A DNA stretch of 64,000 nt from Proteles cristata cristata (GCA_017311185.1 JAESUZ010001522.1:310001-374000), one strand, 5' to 3'; positions 37,181 through 48,185 are shown, numbered from the stretch's first letter. Numbers and translations: made by a program. Notes: a model not told the origin generated them from the letters alone.

Positions 37181-37560
37181 GTTAGTTATAGCTGTGTAAC
37201 CTTTTACCCCAAAACTCAGAGACTTGAAACAATAAATATTTTTCCTGCTTTTCTGGAATTCAACTGACCTACACTGGATCTTGGCTGGATAGGTTCAGCC
37301 TATTTCAATTGTGGAGTTTCTCGTGTCTAGAGATTGGCAGTTGTCAGCTAATTTAAAGTGTACTTGTTTGGGGATATTCAGATCTGTTAGAAGTATTTCT
37401 TATTTTCATTTTGAGGTTAGTGGACTAGCATGGGCATATCTTTCTCATGGGGATGGTAGAAGTAGAGAGAGCAGGTAGAAACATGTGAGGTCTCCTAAGA
37501 CCATGGCTTATAACAGGCATACAATAATTTGTGCCTGTTTCATTGGCTTTAAAGCAGATC
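37180..37560 (+). repeat. Ancient LTR-like interspersed repeat
   Basis: Starts 'gttagttatagctgtgtaaccttttaccccaaaactcagagacttgaaacaataaatattt', a pattern shared with the repeats at 11213 and 23450, and runs through 'ggatcttggctggataggttcagcc'. Family not resolved. Confidence 0.5.
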
Positions 37561-37590
37561 ACATTTAGAGGGTAATATGTCCCACTTTTA

Positions 37591-37807
37591 TTTTTATTTT
37601 TTAAGTTTATTTATTTTGAGAGAGAGGGAGTGCTTACATGTGGGGAAGGGACAGAGAGAGAGAGAGGGAGAGAGAGCATCATAAGTAGGCTCCGTGCTGT
37701 CATCCCAGAGCCCAACATGGGGCTTGATCTCACAAAACTGTGAGATCATGACCTGAACCAAGATCAAGAGTCAGACACTTAACCAACTGAGCCACCCAAA
37801 TGTCCCC
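37591..37807 (-). mobile_element. tRNA-derived SINE, antisense
   Basis: T-rich tail, purine tract, GTGAGATCATGACCTGAACC and a head end GAGCCACCCAAATGTCCCC. Target-site duplications ATATGTCCCA(C/T)TTTTA lie at 37575-37590 and 37808-37823. It forms a head-to-head inverted pair with the SINE starting at 37831. Confidence 0.93.
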
Positions 37808-37830
37808 ATATGTCCCATTTTTAAACTATA

Positions 37831-38050
37831 GGTGTACCTAGATGGTTCAGTTGGTTGAGTGTCCAACTCTTAATTTCAGCTCAGGTCCTGATCCCAGGGT
37901 TGTGGGATTGAGCCCCATGTCAGACTCCATACTGAGTGTGGAGGCTCCTTGAGCTTCTCTCTCTCTCTCACTACTCCTCTCTCCCACTCACAGGTTCTCT
38001 CTCTCTCTCTCTCTTTCAAATAAATAAATAAATATTTAAAAAAAGAAAAA
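37831..38050 (+). mobile_element. Older tRNA-derived SINE, sense
   Basis: Head GGTGTACCTAGATGGTTCAG, 'tcaggtcctgatcccagggttgtgggattgagcccc', a long CT tract and an AAATAAATAAATAAATA tail. The head is more diverged than in the young felid copies. It lies directly upstream of the L1 5' end. Confidence 0.9.
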
Positions 38051-38445
38051 AGATTTAGAGGGCAAGATAGCAGAGAAGTAGGGAGCTCCGTACATTTCAC
38101 TCACCCCCATATCTCACAAGGAGAAGGCCTGAAGCAATAGGAGCCCTTACAGAATCCAAGAGTTTGGGAGGTAAAGGAGACAGAGTCTGCTGAGAAAACA
38201 TTATAGTGGCTACCTCAAGAAACAAGCCAAAATACACATGGTGGAGAGTCCCAAATACCACTATGAGTAGGGAAATAAAATAACCAAGGTCTCAACAAGA
38301 GAGACCAAGAGATACCATTAAAAGAACACTCTCTGAATGGACAGGCCCTGGACAGTCAAAGAGCCTTCTTTGGTACAGCGGCGCTCACAGGTGCAGAATG
38401 CATAACAAGCTTTTAAAACTAACAAGAGCTAGAAAGCTAACCAAA

Positions 38446-39310
38446 ATGATGAAACGAAAGAGATCGCCTCCAAAGAAATTCCAGGAGGAATTAACAGCTA
38501 AAGAACTGCTCAAAACAGATATAAGCAACATAACTGAACAAGAATTTAGAATAATAATCATAAAATTAATCGCTGGGCTTGAAAAAAGCATGGAGGACAT
38601 CAGAGAAACTATGGCTGCAAACACTATGGAGCTTAAAAATAGTTAGGATGAATTAAAAAATGCGATAAATGAGATACATAATAAATTGGAGGCATCCAGT
38701 GCACGGATTGAAGTGGCAGAAAGGAGAATAAGTGATTTAGAAGACATTATTATAGAAAAAGAAGAAACTGAGGAAAAGATTAACTGATCCAGGAACATGA
38801 AAGAAGAGTTTGAGAGCTCAGTGATACGATCAAACGGAACAGTATCCATATCATAGGAATCCTAGAAGAGGAAGAGAGGGAGTGGTGCTGAAGGAGTGGC
38901 TTGCAGCCATGAAGGAGTCCTGGAACAATTTATAGCAGAGAAATTCCCCAAAGTGGGGAGGGAAGGAGATGTTGAAATTCAAGAGAGACAGAAAACTCCC
39001 TTCAGACATAACTACAATTGAACTTCTGTACGACATATCATAGTGAAACTGGCAAAATATAAGGACAAAGAGAATTCTGAAAGCAGCTAGGGAGAAAAGG
39101 GCCTAACATACAAAGGGAAACCTATGAGAGTGGTGACAGACCTATCTCTGAAACTTGACAGGCCAGAAAGGAATGGCAGATCTTCAATGTGATGAACAGA
39201 AAAAGTATGCAGCCAAGAATGCTCCACCCAGCAAGACTGTCATTCAGAATAGAAGGAGAGATAAAAGTCTTTCCAAATAAACAAAAATTGAAAAAATTTG
39301 TCATCACTAA
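38446..39310 (+). pseudogene. Broken L1 ORF1
   Basis: ORF1 protein is the RNA-binding chaperone of L1. From the ATG at 38446 the frame reads MMKRKRSPPKKFQEEL, then a helix-rich region with regular hydrophobics (LEKSMEDIRE; after a stop, ARIEVAERRISDLED) that matches the ORF1 coiled coil. A stop interrupts at 38643-38645, and more stops and frameshifts follow. Downstream pieces keep the C-terminal pattern ('aagaatgctccacccagcaag', 'caagaaatcctgaggggtact'). Not functional. Confidence 0.85.
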
Positions 39311-39394
39311 ACCAGCCCTACAAGAAATCCTGAGGGGTACTCTCTGAGGGAAATGTTGCAAGTAACACAGGATACCAGAGACACCACCACAAGC

Positions 39395-40443
39395 ATGAAT
39401 CCCACAAATGACACAATGACTCTAAACCAATATATTTCAGTAATAACACTGAACGTGAATGGACTAAATGCCCCAATCAAAAGACATAGGGAAGCAGAAT
39501 GGATAAAACAAAATCCATCTATTTCCTGTCTACAAGAAACTCATTTTAGACTGGAGGACACCTTCAGATTGAAAGTAAGGGGATGGAGAAATATTTATCA
39601 TGCTACTGGAAGTCAAAAAAAGCTGGAGTAGCTATACTTATATCAGACAAACTGGACTTTAAAGACAGTAACAAGGGATGTAGAAGGGCATTATATAATA
39701 ATTAAAAGGTATATCCATCAGGAAGAGGTAACAGTTATAAATGTCTACGCACCAAATACATATAACATTCACAAACAGAAACTCTCTTATAGACAAGAAC
39801 GTGCTAATAGCAGGGGACTTTAAACTCTACTTACAGCAATGGACAGATCAACTAGACAGAAAATCAATGAAGACACAATGGACTTAAATGACACATTGGA
39901 CCAGATGGATGTGTCAGATATATTTAGAACTCTGCATCCTGAGGCTATGGAATTCACTTTCTTCTCAAGTGTGCATGGCACATTCTCCAAGATAGATCAC
40001 ATACTGGGACATAAAGCAGCCCTCAATAAATATAAAAGAATTAAGATCATGCCATGCTGACTTTCAGATTGAGTTATGAAACTTGAAATCAGTCACAGGA
40101 AGAAGTCTGGAAAACTCCCCAAAACATGGAGGTTAAAGAACACCCTACTAAAGAGTGAATGGGTCAACCGGGCAATTAGAGAAGAAATTTTTTAAAAATA
40201 TGGAAACAAATGAAAATGAGAATACAACAATCTAAACTCTACGGGATGTGGCGAAAGCAGTCCTAAAAGAAAAGTACATTGCACTCCAGACCTATTTCAA
40301 GAAATTAGAAAAAGCACAAGTGCAAAATCTAACAGCACACCTAAAGCAACTAGAGGGAGAGCAACAAGAGCACCCCAGGCCCAGTAGAAGAAGAGAAATA
40401 ATAAAAATCAGGGCAGAAATGAACAATATAGAAACCAAAGAAA
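39395..40443 (+). pseudogene. Broken L1 ORF2, endonuclease domain
   Basis: The start near 39395 (MNPTNDTM) leads into the endonuclease: ITLNVNGLNAPIKRH with its catalytic-site Asn and SCLQETH with the catalytic Glu. An extra base in an A run near 39613-39622 shifts the frame. A later open stretch (39839-40060) contains SKIDHILGH. The SDHNAMK segment expected around 40065-40080 is disrupted (only SD is readable, followed by a stop), so the catalytic His is lost. Confidence 0.85.
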
Positions 40444-40446
40444 CAG

Positions 40447-41190
40447 TTGAATAGATCAATGAAACCAGGAGTTGGTTTTTTTGAAAAAATAAACAAAATT
40501 GACAAACCTTTAGCCAGGCTTCTCAAAAAGAAAAGAGAGTGCACTCAAATAGACAAAATCATGAACGAAAATGAACTTATTACAACCAACCCCATAGAAA
40601 TACAAGCAATTATCAGGGAATACTATGTAAAACTATATGCCAACAAACTGGACAACTTAGAAGAGATAGACAAATTCCTAACCACACACTCACTACCTAA
40701 ATTCACATGGGAAGAGATAGACAACCTGAACAGACCCATAACAAGTGAGGAAATCGAATCAGTTATCAAAAATTCCCCAACAAATAAGAGCCCTGGGCCA
40801 GGTGGCTTCCCTGGGGAATTCTACCAGACATTTAAAACAGAATTAATCCCAATTCTTCTCAAACTATTCCCAAAAATAGAAATTGAAGGAAAACTTCTGG
40901 ACTCATTTTATGAAGCCAGCATCACTTTGATTACCCAGCTAAAAGGAGAAATACAGGTCAATATCCTTGATGAATACAGAGGCAAACATCCTCAACAAGA
41001 TACTTGCAAATCGAATCCAACAGCACATAAAAAGATTTTTCCATCAAGATCAAGTGGGATTCATTCCTGGGTTACAGGGCTGGTTCAATATTTGCAAATC
41101 ATCAATGTGATACATCATATCAATGAAAGAAAAGATGAATGTCATATGATCCTATTGATAGATGCAGGAAAAGCATTTGTCAAAATACAG
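40447..41190 (+). pseudogene. Broken L1 ORF2, start of reverse transcriptase domain
   Basis: Open stretch of about 250 codons ending where the antisense L1 inserts. It contains FFEKINKIDKPLARLLKKKR, ITSEEIESVIKNSPTNKSPG and a GPGGFPGEFYQ segment typical of L1 reverse transcriptase. A deletion or frameshift near 40935-41090 scrambles the PKPxKD and SLMNIDAKI regions. [20 protein letters not shown] follows, then the insertion. Confidence 0.87.
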
Positions 41191-41546
41191 CATCCCTTCT
41201 TTTTTTTTTTTTTACAAATAGTTTATTGTCAAATTAGTTTCCACATAACACCCAGTGCTCATCCCCACAAGTGTCCTCCTCCATGCCCATCCCTCCTCCC
41301 CCCAACATCCATCAGTCCTCAATTTTTGTCAGCATTCAAGAGTCTCTCATGGTTTGCCTCTCTCCCTTTCCCCCACATTTCGGCCCTTTTTCTCCCCCTT
41401 GGTCCTCTGTTAAGTTCCTCCTCTGTTAAGTTCCTCCTAATCCTCCTATACGTGCACACATATGATATTTGTCCTTCTCTGCCTGACTTATTTCGCTCAG
41501 CATAACACCCTCAAGGTCCATCCATGTTGCTACACATGGATGTAGC

Positions 41547-41798
41547 ATGTCATTTGCAACTATCTTTTCCCATTCCGTTGGTTGCCTATTAATTTTCTGG
41601 GTTGTTTCCTTGGCTATGCAGAAGCTTTTAATCTTGATGAGGTGCCAGCAGTTTATTTTTGCTCTTGATTCCCTTGTTTTTGGGGATGTGTCCAGTAAGA
41701 AGTTGCTGCGGTGGAGGTCAAGGAGTTTGTTTCCTGCTTTCTCCTCTAGGGTGTTGATAGTTTCCTGTCTCACGTTCAGGTCCTTTATCCATTTTGAG
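41547..41798 (-). repeat. 252-bp internal duplication within the young L1 (displaced copy)
   Basis: Same length and orientation as 42397-42648, with only a few differences (for example GGTGCCAGCAGTTTA versus GGTCCCAATCATTTA). It replaces a handful of bases between 'tacacatgg' and 'agatttcattgttt' of the L1 3' region. Its right edge continues with a short duplicated 'agatccattgag'. Confidence 0.9.
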
Positions 41799-42131
41799 AT
41801 CCATTGAGATTTCATTGTTTCTCATTGCCATGTAGTATTCCATGGTATAGATAAACCACATCTTCTTGATCCATTCATCTGTTGATGGACACGTAGGCTC
41901 TTTCCATGTTTTAGCTATTGTGGAGAGTGCTGCTATGAACATTGGGGTACATGTGCTCCTATGCCTCAGCATTTCTGTATCCCTTGGGTAAATTCCTAGC
42001 AGTGCTATTGCTGGGTCCTAGGGGAGTTCTATTGTTAGTTTCCTGAGGAACCTCCACACTGTTTTCCAGAGGGGCTGTACCAGTTTACATTCCCACCAAC
42101 AGTGTAGGAGGGTGCCCGTTTCTCCATATCC

Positions 42132-43064
42132 TCACCAGCATCTAGAGTTCTCTGATTTGCCCATTTTAGCCACTCTGACTGGCGTGAGATGGTATCTCAG
42201 TGTGGTTTTGATTTGTATTTCCCTGATGAGGAGCGATGCTGAGCATCGCTTCATGTGTCTGTTGGCCATCTGGATGTCCTCTTTGGAGAAGTGTCTGTTC
42301 ATATCTTCTGCCCATTTCTTCACTGGGTTGTTTGTTTTTCGGGCGTGGAGTTTGGTGAGTTCCTTATAGATTCTTGATATTAACCCTTTATCTGATATGT
42401 CATTTGCAACTATCTTTTCCCATTCCGTTGGTTGCCTATTAATTTTCTGGGTTGTTTCCTTGGCTATGCAGAAGCTTTTAATCTTGATGAGGTCCCAATC
42501 ATTTATTTTTGCTCTTGATTCCCTTGCTTTTGGGGATGTGTCAAGTAAGAAGTTGCTGCGGTGGAGGTCAAGGAGGTTGTTTCCTGCTTTCTCCTCTAGG
42601 TTGTTGATAGTTTCCAGTCTCACGTTCAGGTCCTTTATCCATTTTGAGTTTGTTTTTGTGCATGGTGTGAGAAAATGATCTAGTTTCGTTCTTCTGCATG
42701 TTGCTGTCCAGTTCTCCCAACACCATCTGTTAAAAAGGCTGTCTTTTTTCCATTGGATATTCTTTCCTGCCTTGTCAAAGATCAGTTGGCTGTATACTTT
42801 TGGGTCCACTTCTGAGTTCTCAATTCTGTTCCATTGGTCTATGTGTCTGTTTTTGTGCCAATACCATACTGTCTTGATGATGACAGCTTTGTAGTAGAGG
42901 CTAACGTCTGGGATGGTGATCCCTCCCGTTTTGGTTTTATTTTTCAGGATTACTTTGGCTATTCGGGGTCTTTTGTGGTTCCATACAAATTTTTGGATAG
43001 TTTGTTCTAGTTTTGAGAAGTATGCTGGTGCAATTTTGATTGGAATTGCATTGAATGTGTAGAG
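42132..43064 (-). pseudogene. L1 ORF2 C-terminal half, open fragment
   Basis: An antisense open stretch of just over 300 codons with few losses: [85 protein letters not shown] text and [13 protein letters not shown]. It lies downstream of the reverse transcriptase active site in the element, so it is an inactive remnant, but the preserved frame indicates a young insertion. Confidence 0.88.
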
Positions 43065-45268
43065 CAGCATTCCTTCTTAATAAAGACCCTCGAGAAAGTC
43101 GAGATAGAAGGAACTTACTTAAACATCATAAAAGCCTTCTATGAGAAGCCCTCAGCTAATATCATCCTCAAGGGGGAGAAACTGAGAGCTTTCCCCCTGA
43201 GATCAGGAACTTGACAGGGATGTCCACTCTCATCAATGTTGTTTAACATAATGCTGGAAGTCCTAGGATCAGCCATCAGACAACAAAAAGAAAAGACATC
43301 AGAATTGGCAGAGAAGTCAAACTCTCACTCTTTGCAGAGGACATGATACTCACATAGAAATCCTGACAGACTCCACCAGAAGCCTACTAGAGCTGATCCA
43401 TGAATTCAGCAAAGTTGCAGGATACAAAATCAACATACAGAAATCGGTTGCATTTTTATACACCAATAATGAAGCAGCAGAAAGAGAAATCAAGAAACTG
43501 ATCCCATTTATAACTGCACAAAAAACCATAAAATACATAGGAATAAACCTAAACAAAGATAAAAGAGATCTGTATGATGAAAACTATAGGAAACTTATGA
43601 AGGAAATTGAAGAAGACTCAAAGAAATGGAAAACCATTCCATGCTCATGGATTAGAAGAATAAACATAGTTAAAATGTCATTACTACCCAAATCAATCTA
43701 CACATTCAGTGCAATCCCAATCAACATTGCATAAACATACTTCTGAAAACTAGAACAAACTATTCTAAATTTTGTATGGAACCACAAAAGACCCTGAATA
43801 GCCAAAGTAATTTTGAAGAAGAAAACCAAAATGAGAGGTATCACCATCCCAGACTTTAGCTTCTACTACTGTAAGGCTGTAATTATCAACAGTGTATGGT
43901 ATTGGCACAGAAACAGACACATAGATCAATGGAATAGAATAGAGAACTCAGATTTGTACCCAAAAATGTACAGCCAACTAATCTTTAGCAAAGCAGGAAA
44001 GGGTATCCAATGGAAAAAAAGACAGCCTGTTTAACAGATGGTTGCTGGGAGAACTGGACAGCAACATGCAGAAGAATGAAACTAGATCACTTTCTTACAC
44101 CATACACAAAAATAAACTCAAAATGGATAAAGGACCTGAATGTGTGACAGAAAACCATCAAAACCCTAGAGGAGAAAGCCAGAAACAACCTCCTTGACCT
44201 CCACTGCAGCAGTTTCTTACTTGACACATCCCCAAAAGCAAGGGAATCAAGAGCAAAAATGAACTATTGGGACCTCATCAAGACTAAAAGCTTCTGCACG
44301 GCAAAGGAAACAATCCATAACACTAAATGGCAACGGACGGAATTGGAAAAGACAGTTGCAAATGACATATCAGGTAAAGGGTTAATATCCAAAATCTATA
44401 AGGAACTCATCAAACTCCACATCTGAAAAACAATCCAGTGAAGAAATGGGCAGAAGATATGAACAGACACTTCTCCAAAGAGGACATCCCGATGGCCAAC
44501 AGACAAATGAAACGATGCTCAGCATCCCTTCTCATCAGGGAAATACAAACCAAAAGCACACTGAGATAACACCTCACACCAGTACAGTGGCTAAAATGAG
44601 CAAATAAGAGGACTCTAGATGCTGGTGAGGATGTGGAGAAATGGGTACCCTCCTTCACTGCTGGTGGGAATGTAAACTGGTGTAGCCCCTCTGGAAAACA
44701 GTGTGGAGGTTCCTCAGAAAATTAACAACACAATTCCCCTAGGACCCAGAAATAGCACTGCTAGGAATTTACCCAAGGGATACAGGAGTGCTGTTGCATA
44801 GGAGCACATGTACTTCAATGTTCATAGCAGCACTCACAACAATAGCCAAAACTTGGAAAGAGCCTAAGCATCCATCAACGAACAAATGGATCAAGAAGAT
44901 GCAGTTTATCTATATAATGAAATACTACACAGCAATGAAAACAAATGAAATCTGGCCATGTGTAGCAACATGGATGGAACTTGAGGGTGTTATGCTGAGT
45001 GAAATAAATCTGGCAGAAAAGGACAGTTACCATATGTTTGCACATATAGGAGGATTAGGAAGAACTTAACGGAGGACCATGGGGGAGAAGAAGGGGGGAA
45101 ATAGGGGTGAGAGGGAGGCAAACCATGAGAGAACAAACTGAGGACTGATGTGTTGGAAGGTAGTGGAAGGGGGGTGATGGGCATGGAGTAGGGCACTTGT
45201 GGGGATGAACACGGGTATTATATTGAAACCAACTTGACAATAAACTAAAAAAGAAAAAAAAAAAACGA
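43065..45268 (+). mobile_element. Near-full-length L1, sense, part 2 (ORF2 3' half and 3' end)
   Basis: Continues ORF2 after the insertion ('ccttcttaataaagaccctcgagaaag') through the reverse transcriptase, the C-terminal domain and the felid 3' end 'aaccaacttgacaataaac', to an A-rich tail at about 45245-45268. The active-site segment at 43331-43342 reads FAED, not FADD, and is followed at once by a stop. Several frameshifts separate the remaining open pieces (43813-44034, 44788-45069). Confidence 0.93.
44788..45069 (+). pseudogene. L1 ORF2 C-terminal end, sense
   Basis: 93-codon open stretch reading MLLHRSTCTSMFIAALTTIA, then WMELEGVMLSEINLAEKDSY and IGGLGRT before the stop. This is the end of ORF2 in the sense L1. 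Confidence 0.85.
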
Positions 45269-45519
45269 AAAAAGACCTTTGAACTCTCATGAGAAGGGGC
45301 ACGTACACAATGAGATTGAACATTTATTGATGTGATCTTGGCATCACTGAGCTAAGAGCATTAGGCTACTGGGGATCTGTCAAAATGCTTGGACATATTT
45401 CTGTTTTACATAGTTTTTGAGAAAAATATTTGTTAATATATTAAAGAATAATACAAAATTATTTGAATACTCCTTCCTTTATTGATATCCAGGCTTTCAG
45501 CAGTTTATACTGATTACTA

Positions 45520-47279
45520 AAGAAGAGGAAGGGCTACAAAGTTAGCAGAAGAAAGGAAATAATAAAGACTAGAGCACAAATAAGTGAATTAGAAAAGATT
45601 AATGAAACTAAGATTTGGTTCTTTGAAAAAATAAAACTGACATATCTTTATCTTGACAAACCAAGAAAAGTGAGGAATCAAATAAATAAAATTATAAATG
45701 AAAGAGGTGATATTACAACTAATTTTATAGTAGTACAAAGGATCATAAGACTACTATGAACAGTTAGTGCCACCAAACTGGTAACATAGGAAACAACTGG
45801 ATAACTCCCTAAAAATATATACCCTACCAAGACTGAATCATGAAGAAACAGGAAATTTGGACAGACCAATAATGAGTAAGGAGATTAAAGCAGGCATCAA
45901 CAGCCTACCAATAAAAGTCCAGGACCATATGATTTCATTGATGAATTAACACTATCTTTCTCAAACTCTTTCAAAGCTTTGAATAGGAGGGAAAACTCTC
46001 AAATTCATTTTCTGAGCCAGATAAGGACACTGCAAGAAAACTATAGACAAACATCTATGATGAATACAGATGCAAAAATTCTCAACAAAGTACTAACAAA
46101 CTGAATTCAATGGCACATTAAAAGGAGAAGATACCATGATCACAACTGTGTGAGATTTATCTCTGGGATACAAGGGTGGTTCAACATTTACAAATCAATA
46201 AATATGATACATCACATTAATAGAATGAAAGATAAAAATCACATGATCATTTCAATAAATGCAAAAAAAACCATTTAGCAAAGTGTTACATACTTTCATG
46301 GTAAAAAAAAAAACTTTCAACAAATTGGATATAGAAGGAATATAACTCAACATAAGAAAAGACATATATGACAATCTTCAGCTAACATACTCAACAGTGA
46401 AAGGTTGAAAGATTTTTCTCCAAAATCAAGAACAAGACTAGAGTGCCCACTCTCACTGCTCCTGTTCAACAAAGTACCAGAAGTCCTAGCCAGAGCAGTT
46501 AGGTAGGAATAAGAAATGAAAGGCATCCAGATAGGACAAGAAGTAAACTTATCTCTCTCTGTTTGCAGATGACATATTCTTATGCATAGTTAACCTTTAA
46601 GACCTAGTCAGTAAACTGTTAGACCTAACAAATGAATTTAGTAAATTAGCAGGATACAAAATCAACATACAAAAATCTGTTGCATTTCTCTATAATAAGA
46701 TTGAACTATTCTAAAAAGAAACAAAACAGTTCCATTTACAGTAGCATCAAATACAATAAAATAAGTAGGCATACATTTAGCCCACCAGTTAAAATACCTG
46801 TACACACTTTTTTCTGATGGAAAAAATTGAAGAAGACAGAAATAGGTGGAAAGATATCCCATGTACATGAATTGAAAGATTGAATATTGTTAAAATGTCC
46901 CTACTACTCAAAGCCATTTATAGGTTCAGTGTAATCCTTACCAAAATTCCAATGGCATTTCCCAGAGGAAAAGTTAGAAAAAGCATTCCTAAAATCTGTA
47001 TAGAATCACAAATAGCCAAAACAGTCTTGAGAAAGAAAAACAAAACTGGAGGCATCATATTTCCTGATTTCAAACTATATTATAAAGGTAGAGTAATTAA
47101 ATTACTATGGTGCTGGCATAAAAAATAGAGACATAGATCAATGGAACAGAATTAAGAACCCAGAAATAAACCATGAACACTTGGACATTTAATATTTAAA
47201 AAGGGATCCTAGAATGGTCAATGGGAAAAGTATGGTCTCTTTGGTAAAAGGTTTTGGGAAAACTAGATATTCACTTGCA
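45520..47279 (+). mobile_element. Old L1, sense, part 1 (ORF2)
   Basis: Old ORF2 in sense orientation with no long frame: 'gaaggaaataataaagactagagcac', 'gtgagatttatctctgggatacaagggtggttcaacatttac', a 'ttgcagatgacat' active-site region near 46563, and 'aatggcatttcccagagg'. A fragment insert interrupts at 47294. The full span is about 45520-49280. Confidence 0.88.
46880..47128 (+). pseudogene. Old L1 ORF2 fragment
   Basis: 82-codon open stretch with KMSLLLKAIYRFSVILTKIP and KTGGIIFPDFKLYYKGRVIK, the same ORF2 region as in the younger L1s. A chance survivor of the old frame. Confidence 0.8.
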
Positions 47280-47293
47280 AAAGAATGAAATTG

Positions 47294-47629
47294 TATTTCT
47301 GTGGTATCTGTTGCATTGTTTTCTCTTTCATTTCTCATTTTGGTTTTTGAGTCTTCTCTCTCTTTTTTTTTTCTTAATGTAGTTAAAAGCTTTGCCAAGT
47401 TTCTTTCTTTATTTTTTTTTTTTTGAAAACCTGGTCATTACTTTCAGTGTTATGTTATTGTTTATTTGGGTTTCTATTTTATTTATTTCTGATCTTTCTT
47501 TGTTATTTCCTTTCTCTACTAAATTTCAGATGTTTCTTATTTTTCTAGTTACTTGTGGTGTAATGTTTATTTGAAGTTCTTTCTTAATACAAACATTTAT
47601 AGTAGTAAAAACTTAAAAATAGAATAACG
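47294..47629. mobile_element. 336-bp antisense L1 ORF2 fragment inserted in the old L1
   Basis: Between perfect copies of AAAGAATGAAATTG (47280-47293 and 47630-47643) lies sequence whose reverse complement resembles an early ORF2 segment ('ggtttctattttatttatttctgatc', 'ttcttatttttctagttac'). The right edge is A-rich ('agtaaaaacttaaaaatag'), so the piece looks like a retrocopy inserted in plus orientation from a transcript antisense to L1. There is no L1 3' end. Confidence 0.65.
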
Positions 47630-47756
47630 AAAGAATGAAATTGGACCCTTATTTCACACCAAGTACAAAAATCAAATTAAAATGCCTTACTCAAACTGTG
47701 AAACTCCTAGAAGAAAAATCTTATTTACATTGGTATTGGCAGTGCTTTAAAAAAAT
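47630..47756 (+). mobile_element. Old L1, sense, part 2 (between insertions)
   Basis: Resumes after the 14-bp duplication with 'gacccttatttcacaccaagtac' and 'actcaaactgtgaaactcctagaagaa', the expected next ORF2 sequence. Confidence 0.8.
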
Positions 47757-47967
47757 TGGGGGGTGGAGGTTCCTAAGTGTCTCAGTTAAGTGGCTGGGTC
47801 TTGATTCAGCTTAAGTCATGATCTCACAGTTCATGAATTCGAGAGCCCTGTGTAGAGCTCTGCACGGACAGTGGGGAACTTGCTTGGGATTCTCTCTTCT
47901 CTCTCTGCCCCTCTCTGCTTGCTTTCTCTTTTTCTAAAAAATAAATAAACATTAAAAAAAACATTAA
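47757..47967 (+). mobile_element. tRNA-derived SINE, sense, in old L1
   Basis: Diverged head ('gtggaggttcctaagtgtctcagttaag'), 'aagtcatgatctcacagttcatg', CT tract and an AAAAATAAATAAACATT tail. It is tail-to-tail with the following antisense SINE. Confidence 0.88.
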
Positions 47968-48185
47968 AAACATTAAAAAACTTTTATTGTTTATTATTTT
48001 TAAGAGAGAGAGAGAGAGACAGAGACAGAGTGCAAGCAGGGAAGGGGCAGAGAGAGAGGGAGACACAGAATCTGAAGCAGGCTCCAGGCTCTGAGCTGTC
48101 AGCACAGAGCCCCATGTGGGGCTTGAACTCATGAGCTGGGAGATCATGACCTGAGCCAAAGTTGGATGCTTAATCAGGCACCCCT
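47968..48185 (-). mobile_element. tRNA-derived SINE, antisense, tail-to-tail partner
   Basis: T-rich tail, (GA)n, GGCAGAGAGAGAGGGAGACA, the 'gagatcatgacctgagcc' segment and a head shortened to 'gcttaatcaggcacccc'. Together with the previous SINE it forms an inverted repeat of about 200-bp arms with almost no loop. Confidence 0.9.

Larger units (their letters stand above)
38061..41201 (+). mobile_element. Near-full-length L1, sense, part 1 (5' UTR, ORF1, ORF2 5' half)
   Basis: Begins with an L1-type 5' end (GGCAAGATAGCAGAGAAGTAGG), about 340 nt of 5' UTR, ORF1 remnants from 38446 and ORF2 from about 39395. It is interrupted at 41202 by a younger antisense L1 and resumes at 43065. The whole element spans 38061-45268, close to full length, but ORF1 and ORF2 both carry stops and frameshifts, so it cannot move on its own. 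It is sense to the host gene. Confidence 0.93.
41202..43064 (-). mobile_element. Young felid L1, antisense, 5'-truncated and internally duplicated
   Basis: T-run at 41198-41213 (poly(A) side), felid L1 3' end and ORF2 C-terminal half in antisense. Target-site duplications CAGCAT(C/T)CCTTCTT lie at 41188-41201 and 43065-43078, interrupting the sense L1 ORF2 precisely. Internally, 41547-41798 repeats 42397-42648 (252 bp each, same orientation) at the wrong place. A 16-bp tandem repeat lies at 41405-41436. It contains a 312-codon uninterrupted ORF2 stretch, the longest L1 frame fragment of its kind here. Confidence 0.95.

Noticed and set aside
40447..41505. Single 352-codon plus-strand open stretch as one gene
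   Set aside because: It is a chimera: sense L1 ORF2 up to about 41190, then reversed sequence of an inserted L1 read through its T-run.
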